45,592 bases of DNA from Oscillospiraceae bacterium (GTDB lineage: Bacteria > Bacillota > Clostridia > Oscillospirales > Acutalibacteraceae): assembly GCA_902788995.1 (NCBI GenBank), contig CADAMO010000004.1:1-45592 (forward strand), read 5' to 3'. Positions 30,239-38,479 of the stretch are shown here, piece by piece. Made by a program: the position numbers and the translations under genes. Within the stretch, counting starts at the first letter, position 1. Each line of letters starts with the position of its first letter. The notes under the pieces are model-generated. The model was not told the DNA's origin and did no database searches. It was given only the letters and a program-made list of their open reading frames with translations.

Positions 30239-30652
30239 TTATTTTCCGTAGGCGTCGCGGCACCACCGCGCGATCGCCGCGATCAGCGCCGCGGGGAGCG
30301 GTCTGTCGTAAGGCAGGCGGATCGTGCCTTTGCTCACGTCAAACCCGGCCAGTTCCTCCCGAAAGACGGCGGTCGCCTCGCCCCCGGGGTACAGGCCCAC
30401 GTGATTTTTCGCCGCCGCGAAATGGATCAGGTTCCTGCCCTGCCGGAAGGTGGGCATGGACCAGGAGATCCGCTCCTGCGCCTCCGGCAGGGCGGCGCGG
30501 AGGACGGCACGGAGTTCTTCCAGCCTCGGCCGGACCGCCTCGTCCTGCGCGGCGATATATTCCTCCACGGTCTGCGGCTTCCCGCAGAAGTGGGGCTGAT
30601 TCTGATTGCCGAACGCCCGGCCGCACGCCGGGCAGATCCACGGTTTCTCCAT
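30239..30652 (-). CDS. DUF1801 (YdhG-like) protein with N-terminal zinc ribbon
   Basis: A 137-residue protein. Residues 6-24 are a zinc-ribbon-like motif, CPACGRAFGNQNQPHFCG (CxxC then HxC). Residues about 28-137 are DUF1801, related to the frataxin-like iron chaperone YdhG (ERISWSMPTFRQGRNLIHFA, HVGLYPGGEA, SKGTIRLPYDRPLP). The function in this lineage is not known. ATG at 30652 has GGAG 6 bases upstream; a TTG at 30679 would overlap the preceding gene. It lies 20 bases after the lactamase/TIM-barrel gene and is probably in its transcript. Confidence 0.83.
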   Translation of the reverse strand: MEKPWICPACGRAFGNQNQPHFCGKPQTVEEYIAAQDEAVRPRLEELRAVLRAALPEAQERISWSMPTFRQGRNLIHFAAAKNHVGLYPGGEATAVFREELAGFDVSKGTIRLPYDRPLPAALIAAIARWCRDAYGK

Positions 30653-30671
30653 CTGCGTCTCCGCCTTCGTG

Positions 30672-32540
30672 TCAGTCAAAGCGCATCCGGTCCCGCATGG
30701 TCTTTGCCGTCTCCATCAGACGGGCGAGGATCGCGTCCCGCTCCGCGTCGGGGGCTTCAAGGCTCTGGTGGTGGGCCTCCAGCACACAGTCGCCGAGATA
30801 CCCGATATCCTTCAGCACGGCCAGGAACAGGTCCCAGTCGATGGTGCCGTCGCCGGGGATCAGGTGGCCGTCGCCGCTGCCGTCGTTATCCTGGATGTGC
30901 AGGGACAGGGGTACGGCGGAGCACTTGCGGAGAATATCCGGCCCGTACCCGCAGCAGTGGGCGTGGCCGGTATCGAAGCACCAGCCGAACCAGGGGGAAT
31001 CCACCCGTTTGACCAGGTCCGCGATATTGCGGGGGTCGGCGGAAGCGCCCCACAGGATGTTTTCGGACAGCAGCACCACGCCGCACTCCTGGGCAACGGG
31101 CAGCAGCTTTCTGATCGCCGCCGCGTTGACGGACAGGAACCGGAGCTTGCCGTTGATGGTACTGCCGTCGGCGTTTTGGAATATCGGGTGGACCACTAAA
31201 TACCGGGCGCCCAGCACGGCGGCGGCGCGGATAGAGCGCACCGCGTAATCGTAGTCGTCCGCCTCGCCCGGGGCGTGGGCGTGGGTGTAGGGGATACCCA
31301 GCCCGTCGGCGTGCTCCTTCAGGGACTGCGCCCAGGTCAGGTAGTCGTCCGCCAGGAAGGGCGAACCGTCAAAGACCCAGTAGTCGAAGCCCATGTCGAT
31401 GCCTTCATATCCGAGGGCCGCCAGCCGGTCGGCCGCCCGTTCGGCGGGGTAGCCGTCCTCAAAGACGTCCGTGGTGGTGACGATGCGGGGGATCAGGGGG
31501 ATCACCTGCGTGCCCTCGAAGGATTTGTATTCGCGCTTGACCTCCAATTCCTTGACCCATTCCCGGGTCTCAAAGGTCTTCAGGTTGCCGTTGGTGTTGT
31601 TGTAGACCCAGGTGGGGGTGGGCCACAGGCAGACCTCGGGCGAGACGGCGGCGTAGAAATTCCGTCCCACGCCGTCCTGCCCGTGGTGGGCCATCTTGCA
31701 GTAGTCGCAGTCCAGCAGACTGGTGTCGCCGTATTTTCCCACCACGTAATTGCCCGCGTTCTCCGCGGCGTCGCCGTTGAAGATCACGCTGGTGCCGCCC
31801 AGGTCCATCCGCATGATGGTGGAGCCCTCGTTGCAGTTGCGCCATTCCGGGTTGAAGGTGTAGAACACGGTGAATTTCGCCGCGCCGACGTTGAACACGT
31901 CGCCCTCGGCCAGCTCCGCGGCCTTGTCCGCGAAGGCGGGCTTCAGGCGGTTATATTCGCTGATGACCGTCACAGCCCACTCGTCGTAGCCGTCGTAGAA
32001 GGAGGCCTCGGGGAAGTTGGCGTAGACCTTGTCGAAGGACACCACGTCCGCGTATTTCTCCACGACCTCCAAAAAGACCTCGCAATGGTCGTCGTGGGGG
32101 TGAGAGAGGAACCAGGCGTCGATATGGGGCTTTGCCATGCCGGTGGCCTGTTTCAGGTACTCCACGAAATAGGGCGTTTCCGTCCGGTGGCCGCCGTCGA
32201 TCACGATGACCTTGCCGTCAACGGTTGTGATGATGAAGCTGTCGCCGATGGTATCGGTGACGGATTTCAGCATGTGGATGGCGTTTTGCATATAGGTGTT
32301 TTTCACCCCCTCTTTTCTGACCCGGAAGCATTGAACGATCCGGTTCCACAGCAGCTTGATCCGGTCGAACAGGCTCCGGAAAAACTCAATAAACGCTTCG
32401 CCGGGCTTTTCCGCCGAAGCCTCCTCCGCAGCGGCGCTTGCCGACGGCGCTTCCGCCGGGGCCGCCAGCGCCAACGCGGGCGCGGACAGGGTGAAGAGCA
32501 TCACAAAGACCAGCAACAGACTGACGACTGTTTTTTTCAT
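30672..32540 (-). CDS. Secreted metallo-beta-lactamase domain fused to a sugar isomerase/epimerase-like TIM barrel
   Basis: A 622-residue protein. Signal peptide (KKTVVSLLLVFVMLFTLSAPALALA), then an Ala-rich linker and an aromatic amphipathic helix (FIEFFRSLFDRIKLLWNRI). Residues about 80-345 are a ComEC-like metallo-beta-lactamase: VIVIDGGHRTETPYFVEYL, FLSHPHDDHCEVF (HxHxDH-type metal site at about 147), and DCDYCKMAHHGQDG. Residues about 355-622 are an AP-endonuclease-2/xylose-isomerase-like barrel: LGYEGIDMGFDYWVFDGSPF, ENILWGASADPRN, WFGWCFDTGHAHCCGYG, HIQDNDGSGDGHLIPGDGTIDW, CVLEAHHQ. Fusion of these two families in one exported chain is unusual. AAGGAG precedes the ATG. No stop or frame change is seen at the junction (about 31470). 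Confidence 0.85.
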   Translation of the reverse strand: MKKTVVSLLLVFVMLFTLSAPALALAAPAEAPSASAAAEEASAEKPGEAFIEFFRSLFDRIKLLWNRIVQCFRVRKEGVKNTYMQNAIHMLKSVTDTIGDSFIITTVDGKVIVIDGGHRTETPYFVEYLKQATGMAKPHIDAWFLSHPHDDHCEVFLEVVEKYADVVSFDKVYANFPEASFYDGYDEWAVTVISEYNRLKPAFADKAAELAEGDVFNVGAAKFTVFYTFNPEWRNCNEGSTIMRMDLGGTSVIFNGDAAENAGNYVVGKYGDTSLLDCDYCKMAHHGQDGVGRNFYAAVSPEVCLWPTPTWVYNNTNGNLKTFETREWVKELEVKREYKSFEGTQVIPLIPRIVTTTDVFEDGYPAERAADRLAALGYEGIDMGFDYWVFDGSPFLADDYLTWAQSLKEHADGLGIPYTHAHAPGEADDYDYAVRSIRAAAVLGARYLVVHPIFQNADGSTINGKLRFLSVNAAAIRKLLPVAQECGVVLLSENILWGASADPRNIADLVKRVDSPWFGWCFDTGHAHCCGYGPDILRKCSAVPLSLHIQDNDGSGDGHLIPGDGTIDWDLFLAVLKDIGYLGDCVLEAHHQSLEAPDAERDAILARLMETAKTMRDRMRFD

Positions 32541-32636
32541 AACGGTTTTCTCCTTGATTGAGGCGCATCGCGCCGTCCCTTTTCGGTGGCGGCGCGATGG
32601 CGGTTTGTTTCGTGATGGATATATCAACACAATTAT

Positions 32637-32665
32637 ATTATAATTGTTTTTCTGAACAATTACAA
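32637..32665 (-). promoter_or_regulatory. Promoter of the lactamase/TIM-barrel gene
   Basis: On the minus strand TTGTAA (32665-32660) and TATAAT (32642-32637), 17-base spacing. It sits in an AT-rich part of the 307-base gap 32541-32847, which otherwise holds only the terminator at 32798. Confidence 0.6.
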
Positions 32666-32797
32666 TTGGTCACAATAGACAAGAATTTTCCCGTCTCCTG
32701 TACAAACGCAACAAATCCCTTGAGCCTATTCACACCACCGATAAAGGATACCTGCAAACCGTAACGGCAGGGGATGGACTTGCCACATATAAAATAT

Positions 32798-32831
32798 ACG
32801 ACCGGGGCGGCAGGAACGCCGTCCCGGTCGT
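32798..32831 (-). terminator. dGTPase gene terminator
   Basis: ACGACCGGG (32798-32806) pairs with CCCGGTCGT (32823-32831); on the minus strand it is followed by ATATTTTATAT. Confidence 0.75.
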
Positions 32832-32847
32832 GAGGATCATGATGACG

Positions 32848-34089
32848 TCAATACGTGATCAGTTCGTTGAACACCTTAATGCAATAGTTATCCGACATGC
32901 CGGAGATGTAGTCGATGATGGCGCCGATATAGATCTCGCGGGTGGCCAGCGTTCCGTAGATCTTTTTGTTGCTGCATTTGACGGTCTTTTCCGTGATGTT
33001 GTCGAACAGGTTCATCTCGGTATCGCAGAATTTGGAGAGCCAGTCGGCGAAAGCGCCCATCAGCTCCGGATAGATCTCCGCCCTGCGGCGCAGCTCGGAA
33101 AGGGTGTCCTCCCCGTCGTAGGCGTCCAGCAGCACGTTGAAGATCTGGGTGATGACCACCCTGGCGTACTCGGTGAAGGGGGTCAGCCGCTTGTTTTTGT
33201 AGATGTACTGGTAGTTGAAATCCTTGATCTCCTTGAGCTGGTCGTAGAACCGCTGGCTGAGGCACACGCCCTTTTCCGGCGAGCTGTTGGCGCACACGTC
33301 GTAGATCATGTTGTGGATGATGACCGTGGTGTTGATGGCCATTTTGTCGTAGGCCTTGGCCAGATCGGCAAGCTGCGCCTGATTTTCTTTCGTCAGGAAT
33401 TTCAGCCGGATGGCATCCTCGATATCCCGCCCCACGTAGGCGATCTTGTCCGACAGCTTCACCACGCACCCCTCCCACGTGAAGGGCTGGTACTGGCCGC
33501 TTTCGGTGAAGGTGGTCAGGTCGATGTATTCCCGCCGGGGGCGCAGGCCGTTTTCATCCACCTCGCCGCAGTGGGAGATGATGCCGTCCCGCACGGCGTA
33601 GGTCAGGTCCAGGTTGCGCTGCACCCGGTAGTCGTCCTCCAGCAGCTCGATATCGTCCACAAAGTGGAGGCCGTTTTTCTCGTGGAAAAAGCTCTTGCCC
33701 AGATACTGCCGGGAGAGGGCGTCCAGCTCCCGCTCGCCCTGATGGCCGAAGGGGGCGTGGCCCAGGTCGTGGCCGATGGCGATGGCGCGGGTCAGCTCGA
33801 TGGAAAGCCCCAGCTCTTTGGCGATGGTGGTGCTGACGGATTCCACGTGAGCCACGTGCTCCATGCGGGTACAGATGTGGTCGTTTTCAATATTGAAAAA
33901 CACCTGCGTCTTGTGCTTCAGCCGCCGGTAGGCAAGGCTGTGCAGAATGCGGGTGTAATCCCGCTCGAAGGGGTCGCGGCAGTCGTTGGCCTTCTGATAC
34001 AGCTCTTTCTGCCGGGCGATCAGCCGTTCATAATCGGGGTTCCCCTCCCGGGCCGCATAGTCTTTGAATGAACCGTTGGAGATGGACAT
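32848..34089 (-). CDS. dGTPase-like HD-domain nucleotide triphosphohydrolase
   Basis: A 413-residue protein. RDPFERDYTRILHSLAYRRLKHKTQVF, CTRMEHVAHVESVSTTIAKELGL and AIAIGHDLGHAPFGHQGE give the HD metal ligands (His about 73, HD about 107). Later VKLSDKIAYVGRDIEDAI supplies the last Asp. The family removes the triphosphate from dGTP and other dNTPs and controls dNTP pools. The C-terminal part after residue 270 is conserved in the clostridial group. AAGGAGG lies 7 bases before the ATG at 34089; the longer frame from 34134 enters the repeat element. It is transcribed alone, with a terminator at 32798. Confidence 0.93.
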   Translation of the reverse strand: MSISNGSFKDYAAREGNPDYERLIARQKELYQKANDCRDPFERDYTRILHSLAYRRLKHKTQVFFNIENDHICTRMEHVAHVESVSTTIAKELGLSIELTRAIAIGHDLGHAPFGHQGERELDALSRQYLGKSFFHEKNGLHFVDDIELLEDDYRVQRNLDLTYAVRDGIISHCGEVDENGLRPRREYIDLTTFTESGQYQPFTWEGCVVKLSDKIAYVGRDIEDAIRLKFLTKENQAQLADLAKAYDKMAINTTVIIHNMIYDVCANSSPEKGVCLSQRFYDQLKEIKDFNYQYIYKNKRLTPFTEYARVVITQIFNVLLDAYDGEDTLSELRRRAEIYPELMGAFADWLSKFCDTEMNLFDNITEKTVKCSNKKIYGTLATREIYIGAIIDYISGMSDNYCIKVFNELITY

Positions 34090-34109
34090 GGGTACCTCCT
34101 TAAATTGGG

Positions 34110-34266
34110 GGTTGTCGCGCCGACGGCGCGACAACCAGTCGTAAGTCGTGAGTCGTAAGTCGTAAGAAAAAGTTGTTTCCGTGAGAATGGAAGACCGTCG
34201 GTTTTTACATGATACAGGAACGCCCGAAGGGCATCTTACGACTCACGACTTGCGACTGGCGACTGG
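34110..34266 (+). repeat. Inverted-repeat element with two AGTCGTA heptamer arrays
   Basis: Left: 12-bp hairpin GGTTGTCGCGCC-gac-complement (34110-34136), then four 7-base units AGTCGTA/G (34137-34164). Centre: about 70 bases with the GCCC-gaa-GGGC hairpin. Right: four units in reverse, TACGACT, CACGACT, TGCGACT, GGCGACT (34237-34264). The left hairpin differs by only a few bases from the one at 7074, while the heptamers differ completely. The right end stops at the FemAB gene, and its outer hairpin is missing. Confidence 0.8.
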
Positions 34267-34269
34267 ATT

Positions 34270-35607
34270 TTATCTGCGTTTTCTGACCACCCTGTTGACC
34301 ACGCTCTGCACTTCCCTCGCCTTTTCCAGCAGGTGGGTGTAGGAGAAATACAGGGCCTTGTTCAGCACCAGGGCGTATTCGCCCACATACTCGATATAGT
34401 CGGAGCCGAAGCTCTTTTTGAAGGCTAAAATGCCTTCAAAATCCTTATTGGGCTTGCACACGCCCAGGGTCCCGTCCGCCTCGGGGGGGACCGGGTCCAG
34501 CAGCACGTAGCCAAGGTCATGGTAGTCGTGGCCCAGCTCGATGCTGCGGCAGATGCGGCGGAAGTTGAAATAGTGGCTGGCCCGCAGATTGTTGCGCAGC
34601 AGATTTTTCGCCCCGCCGAACAGGCAGCTGGCCATGCCGTTGTAGCGCACGGTGATGCCCCCGGCCACACAGACGCGCTCGCCCGGGATCGACGCGGTCT
34701 CTTTCACCCGCTCCTCATAGTGGGCGGTCTGCTTGTCGATGGAGTCGATCTCCTCTTTGATGCCCCGGATCTTTTTCTCCGGCGCGGTGGGCAGGGCGGC
34801 TTCCAGCTCCGCGCGGCGCTTCAGGCGCGCCTCCTGCTGGGAGCGGTCCTTGTTCTTGTCGTAGTAGACCAGCATCACGTCCATGTTGTCGCCGCCGAAA
34901 ACGGACAGCAGCCGTTCGCAGTATTCGCCGCCCCGCTCCACGAAGTCGTCCCGCTCGGAGGTGTCGCTCATGACGGCGAGGTAGTCCTCCATGATCCGCG
35001 GGTCCTTTTTGATATCGTCGATGGTGTAGACCTGTTCGGTCAGGCCCCGCTGCTCCCCCACGCGCACGGAGTACCGCACGCCCTTTTCAAAGGATTTCAG
35101 CAGCTCCGCCGGGGTATAGGCGACGCCGTCGGGCTTTTTCAGGTTCAGGATCAACTGCACCGGCGCTTTATAGAGGCACTTGGAGGCATCCGGCTGGAAG
35201 GTGAAGCCGCTTTCCACAAACAGCCGGTGGGCGGCCCTGCCGCTCTCCTTCGTTTCGCCGTTGACCCGCAGCTCGATGCAGGGGTCAATGAAGTAGGCCG
35301 TGGCCCCGGCCTGCTTCGCCTCGCCCTTGATGAAGGCGGCGTAGGCCTTGAACAGGGCAGTATTTTCATAGTCGCACACAGGCCCCGCCGGGGAGTACCA
35401 GATCTTGCCCGCGCCGGGGATGTGCCGTTCCATCACGAGGGCGGAAAGCACCCGTTCCCCCGCGTCGTCAAACCCGCAGTAAAAGCGGGATTTCCATTCT
35501 TCCTTGACCTTCGCCCACTTGGCGGATTGCAGATAGATGCCGCCGTGGGAGAGGACGAAGGATTCAAAAGCCTGTAAATCGGATTCTTGCCGGAAAGTAT
35601 AATTCAT
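34270..35607 (-). CDS. FemAB/FemX-type peptidoglycan bridge aminoacyltransferase
   Basis: A 445-residue protein of the FemA/FemB/MurM family: FVLSHGGIYLQSAKWAKVKEEW at the N terminus, ATAYFIDPCIELRVNGE, KSFEKGVRYSVRVGEQRGL, and the second GNAT fold with VCVAGGITVRYNGMASCLFGG, NLRASHYFNFRRICRSIELG and FKKSFGSDYIEYVGEYALVLNKALY. A long basic/acidic helical segment (about 265-325) matches the coiled-coil arm of Fem proteins. These enzymes use aminoacyl-tRNA to add amino acids to the stem-peptide cross-bridge. ATG at 35607 follows AAAGGACG. It lies downstream of murE across a GTAG repeat, so the two may be expressed together. Confidence 0.9.
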   Translation of the reverse strand: MNYTFRQESDLQAFESFVLSHGGIYLQSAKWAKVKEEWKSRFYCGFDDAGERVLSALVMERHIPGAGKIWYSPAGPVCDYENTALFKAYAAFIKGEAKQAGATAYFIDPCIELRVNGETKESGRAAHRLFVESGFTFQPDASKCLYKAPVQLILNLKKPDGVAYTPAELLKSFEKGVRYSVRVGEQRGLTEQVYTIDDIKKDPRIMEDYLAVMSDTSERDDFVERGGEYCERLLSVFGGDNMDVMLVYYDKNKDRSQQEARLKRRAELEAALPTAPEKKIRGIKEEIDSIDKQTAHYEERVKETASIPGERVCVAGGITVRYNGMASCLFGGAKNLLRNNLRASHYFNFRRICRSIELGHDYHDLGYVLLDPVPPEADGTLGVCKPNKDFEGILAFKKSFGSDYIEYVGEYALVLNKALYFSYTHLLEKAREVQSVVNRVVRKRR

Positions 35608-35630
35608 AGGAAACGTCCTTTTTATGCAAT

Positions 35631-35749
35631 GTAGCACGGCGCCGTGCGCCGTTAACCGGGGAAAATGATTCTATTTTAACGTATCAGGAAAACAAACCGT
35701 CATGGATTGTTGTTTTCGTCCGTCTCAACGGCGCAAGGCGCCGTGCTAC
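35631..35749 (+). repeat. GTAGC-ended inverted-repeat element (REP/BIME-like), overlaps the murE 3' end
   Basis: Left end GTAGC with stem ACGGCGC-CGT-GCGCCGT (35631-35652); right end is the inverted form with stem ACGGCGC-AAG-GCGCCGT ending CTAC at 35749. The element is 119 bp; its right 50 bases lie inside murE. Confidence 0.8.
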
Positions 35750-37208
35750 GGGAGTTCTTCGCAAAATACCGCGCCACGGAATCATGGTCCGAATAATACA
35801 CCTTCTCCCCGCAGACCTTCTGATAGGTCTCGTGGCCTTTGCCGAGGATCAGGACGATATCGCCCTTTTTTGCCACGGACAGGGCGTAGGCCACGGCCTG
35901 CTCCCGGTCCACGATGATCTTGTACTGACCGCCGGCCTTTTCCACTGCGGCGGCGATCTCCTCCGCGATGGCCTGCGGGTCCTCAAAGCCGGGGTCGTCG
36001 GTGGTGATGACGCTGAGATCCGCCTTCTGCCCGCTGACCTCGCCCATCTCCCGGCGGCGCAGCTGCGCCCGGTCGCCCACGGAGCCGAACACGGTGATGA
36101 TGCGGTTGTGCTCGTACTCGCTGAAGGTGTCGATGACGGAATGGAAGCTCTGCCCGTTGTGGGCGTAGTCGATGATCACGTCGTAGTCCGCCGGCACCTC
36201 GATGCACTCGTTGCGGCCCCGCACTTTGGCGGTGGCCAGCGCCGCGGCGGCCTGTTCGGGCTTCGCCCCGAGGTTCACACACACGCCGAAGGCGGCCAGC
36301 GCGTTATAGACGCTGAACAGGCCCGGCATGGCGCTTTTGACGGCAAAGCTGCCGTCTTTCGTATGGCAGGTGAAGCCCACGCCGAAGAAGTTATCCCCCC
36401 GCAGCCGCTGCACGTCGTCCGCGGAGAAGTCGGCTTCCTCCCCCATGGAAAAGGTCTCATAGGGGCAGTCCAGCTCCCCGACGATCTCCTGAGAGAAGGG
36501 GTCGTCGGCGTTGAGCAGCGCCCGGCCGCAGCCGTGGAACAACTGCTTTTTCCAGTAGGCGTATTCCTCAAAGGAGTCGTGCTCCGCCCCGCCGATATGG
36601 TCCGGCGAGAGGTTCGTGAACACCGCGGTGTGGAAGCGGATGCCGTCCACCCGATGGGATTTCAGCCCCAGGGAGCTGACCTCCATGCAGGCCACCTTGC
36701 AGCCCGCGTCCGCCATCTCCCGCAGGATCTTCTGCGTCTCGTAGGATTCCGGCGTGGTGTTGACGGTGGGGATGAATTTGTCCCCGTAGTACGCGCCCAC
36801 GGTGCCGATGACGCCGCTCTTGATTCCGCAGCCGTCGAGACAGGAGCGCATCATGTGGGTGACGGTGGTTTTGCCCTTGGTGCCGGTGACGCCGATCACC
36901 GCCAGCTCCCGGTCCGGATGGCCGAAGAAGTTGCCGCTGATCACGGCCAGCGCCGCGCGGGTGTCGTCGGTTTTCACCACCAGCGCGTCGGAGGGCAGCA
37001 GCACGTCCTTTTGCACCAGAAACGCCCTTGCGCCCCGCAGGTAAGCGCCCTCGGCGTAGTCGTGCCCGTCGGAAAACGCGCCGCACAGGGCCACGAACAG
37101 CGTGCCCGGCGCCGCCTTGCGGGAGTCGTAAACGATGTCGGCGACGTCGATATTCACGTCGCCGGAGCAGTCGTAGGAGATACCGAAAAGGATTTGGGAT
37201 AACAGCAT
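35700..37208 (-). CDS. murE: UDP-N-acetylmuramyl-tripeptide synthetase MurE
   Basis: A 502-residue cytoplasmic ligase adding the third residue of the peptidoglycan stem peptide. N-terminal domain: IVYDSRKAAPGTLFVALCG. ATP site: IGVTGTKGKTTVTHMMRSCLD (about 109-129). Then NTTPESYETQKILREMADAG, and VAVITVFGSVGDRAQLRRREMGEVS region with FGSVGDRAQLRR; the specificity loop reads ITTDDPGFEDP. In DAP-adding enzymes this loop is DNPR, so DDPG, without Arg, argues against ordinary DAP use. The ATG at 37208 has GAGG 9 bases upstream; the extension to 37367 is in a repeat. The last 15 or so residues (STAPCAVETDENNNP) are encoded by a GTAG repeat element. The adjacent FemAB gene suits a bridge-containing wall. 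Confidence 0.92.
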   Translation of the reverse strand: MLLSQILFGISYDCSGDVNIDVADIVYDSRKAAPGTLFVALCGAFSDGHDYAEGAYLRGARAFLVQKDVLLPSDALVVKTDDTRAALAVISGNFFGHPDRELAVIGVTGTKGKTTVTHMMRSCLDGCGIKSGVIGTVGAYYGDKFIPTVNTTPESYETQKILREMADAGCKVACMEVSSLGLKSHRVDGIRFHTAVFTNLSPDHIGGAEHDSFEEYAYWKKQLFHGCGRALLNADDPFSQEIVGELDCPYETFSMGEEADFSADDVQRLRGDNFFGVGFTCHTKDGSFAVKSAMPGLFSVYNALAAFGVCVNLGAKPEQAAAALATAKVRGRNECIEVPADYDVIIDYAHNGQSFHSVIDTFSEYEHNRIITVFGSVGDRAQLRRREMGEVSGQKADLSVITTDDPGFEDPQAIAEEIAAAVEKAGGQYKIIVDREQAVAYALSVAKKGDIVLILGKGHETYQKVCGEKVYYSDHDSVARYFAKNSRSTAPCAVETDENNNP

Positions 37209-37230
37209 GGCAGGAACCTCTTTTTTATTG

Positions 37231-37383
37231 GTAGCGCGGCACCTCAGTGCCGCTGTAAACATAAACAATCTTATAGAATCACAGTTAGAAAAAACGGCGG
37301 TTCGGCTTAAAAAACCAACGCACGGTTCAACCACCCGCTTTAATGTTACATTTGCCGGGAGCGGCACTGAGGTGCCGCGCTAC
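37231..37383 (+). repeat. GTAGC-ended inverted-repeat element, 153 bp
   Basis: Left end GTAGC then GCGGCAC-CTCA-GTGCCGC; right end the exact inverse (37361-37383). Internal sequence is about 80 percent like the copy at 38320. It fills the gap between the glycerophosphodiesterase and murE genes. Confidence 0.88.
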
Positions 37384-37394
37384 CGGGCATCAAG

Positions 37395-38210
37395 TCAATC
37401 GCCCTTGATCACGCTGACTGCCGGTCTGGGATCGTTGCAGGTCATTTCCTTCGCCCCCATGGCGATGGCGGAACGCACCGTCTCTTCGTCGTCGCAGCAC
37501 CAGACCCAGGGCTCGATTTCCAGATCGTGCAACCATTCCACACATTCCGGCGTAAAATATTTCCTCTCCACGCCCACGGCGTACAGCTCCGCGTAGGTGC
37601 CCTTGAGGCCGGGGCGGAAGCCCTTCATGGAGCCGGCGAGGAACCCCTGGGTCTTGACCCCGTAATTCTCATACAGATAGTGGATCACGGAGGCGTCGAA
37701 GCAGGCGAACACGCAGTTGCCCAGCAGGTCGAAGGCGCCGAGCATGGCCATGGTGCGGTCGATGTTGTCAAGGCCGTAATCCTTGATCTCCACGTTCAAC
37801 AGGATATCCCGGTGGGCGGTCATCCACTCGCAGAATTCCTCCAGCGTGGGGATCTGGTACCCCTTGCCCGCGTATTCCCCGCCGCCGAAGCGGCAGCCCG
37901 CGTCGAAGGATTGCAGCTCCTCCAGCGTGAACTGACGGATCACACCGGAAGCGTCCGTGGTGCGGTCCACGGTGCGGTCGTGGCAGAGCACCGGCACGCC
38001 GTCCTTCGTCATATTGACGTCGGTTTCCAGCGCGTCCACCCCCAGCGCCACGGCCTTCTCGAAGGAGGGAATGGTATTCTCCGGCAGCAGCGCCTTCACG
38101 CCCCGGTGACCCTCGATCAGGCAGCGGTCAGACCGGCGGAACCTCTCATCCGCCCGGTCACCATACCGCGCGATCTGTCTGAAATAGTCGTTTTTCCATT
38201 CGTAAATCAT
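37395..38210 (-). CDS. Glycerophosphodiester phosphodiesterase
   Basis: A 271-residue TIM-barrel enzyme. CLIEGHRGVKALLPENTIPSF carries the first His and Glu of the GDPD motif (HRG, ENT), and ALETDVNMTKDGVPVLCHDR with TVDRTTDASGV has the metal-binding ETD and catalytic HD. LLNVEIKDYG supplies another acidic ligand and WVWCCDDEETVRSAIAMGAKEMTCNDP ends the barrel. It hydrolyses glycerophosphodiesters to glycerol-3-phosphate and an alcohol. No signal peptide is seen, so cytosolic. AGAGG precedes the ATG at 38210. It is flanked on both sides by GTAG repeat elements. Confidence 0.93.
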   Translation of the reverse strand: MIYEWKNDYFRQIARYGDRADERFRRSDRCLIEGHRGVKALLPENTIPSFEKAVALGVDALETDVNMTKDGVPVLCHDRTVDRTTDASGVIRQFTLEELQSFDAGCRFGGGEYAGKGYQIPTLEEFCEWMTAHRDILLNVEIKDYGLDNIDRTMAMLGAFDLLGNCVFACFDASVIHYLYENYGVKTQGFLAGSMKGFRPGLKGTYAELYAVGVERKYFTPECVEWLHDLEIEPWVWCCDDEETVRSAIAMGAKEMTCNDPRPAVSVIKGD

Positions 38211-38269
38211 ATTGTAACCTCTGTTTGGGGATGGATCGTCAAAATTGATCCGCGCCGCAGGCATACAAT

Positions 38270-38315
38270 GTAGCACGCTGCCTCAGCAGCGTTCGCAACG
38301 CGATTCCGATTTTTA
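38270..38315 (+). repeat. GTAGC hairpin and 21-base tail shared with 13171
   Basis: GTAGC followed by stem ACGCTGC-CTCA-GCAGCGT (38270-38292), then CGCAACGCGATTCCG and ATTTTT (38295-38315), which recurs at 13171-13191 with one mismatch. It sits directly upstream of the full element at 38320. Confidence 0.7.
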
Positions 38316-38319
38316 TGGG

Positions 38320-38470
38320 TAGCGCGGCACCTCAGTGCCGCTGTGAGCACAAACAATCTGATAAAATAACGGTTCGGTAAAACGGCGATTCGGCAAAAAA
38401 ACCAATGTGCGATTCAACCGGCCGCTTTAATGCAACATTCGCCGGGAGCGGCACTGAGGTGCCGCGCTAC
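38320..38470 (+). repeat. GTAGC-ended inverted-repeat element, 151 bp
   Basis: Same ends as the copy at 37231 (GCGGCAC-CTCA-GTGCCGC), with internal substitutions and small length changes. It lies 10 bases from the hemW stop codon. Confidence 0.88.
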
Positions 38471-38479
38471 GGGGTGTTT

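Noticed and set aside
29083..31248. 721-residue open frame on the plus strand
   Set aside because: It runs antisense through GH16, DUF1801 and the lactamase fusion, all of which have motifs and start sites.
31275..32561. 428-residue open frame on the plus strand
   Set aside because: Antisense shadow of the metallo-beta-lactamase part; Val/Gly/His-rich and without motifs.
35784..37202. 472-residue open frame on the plus strand
   Set aside because: Antisense shadow of murE.
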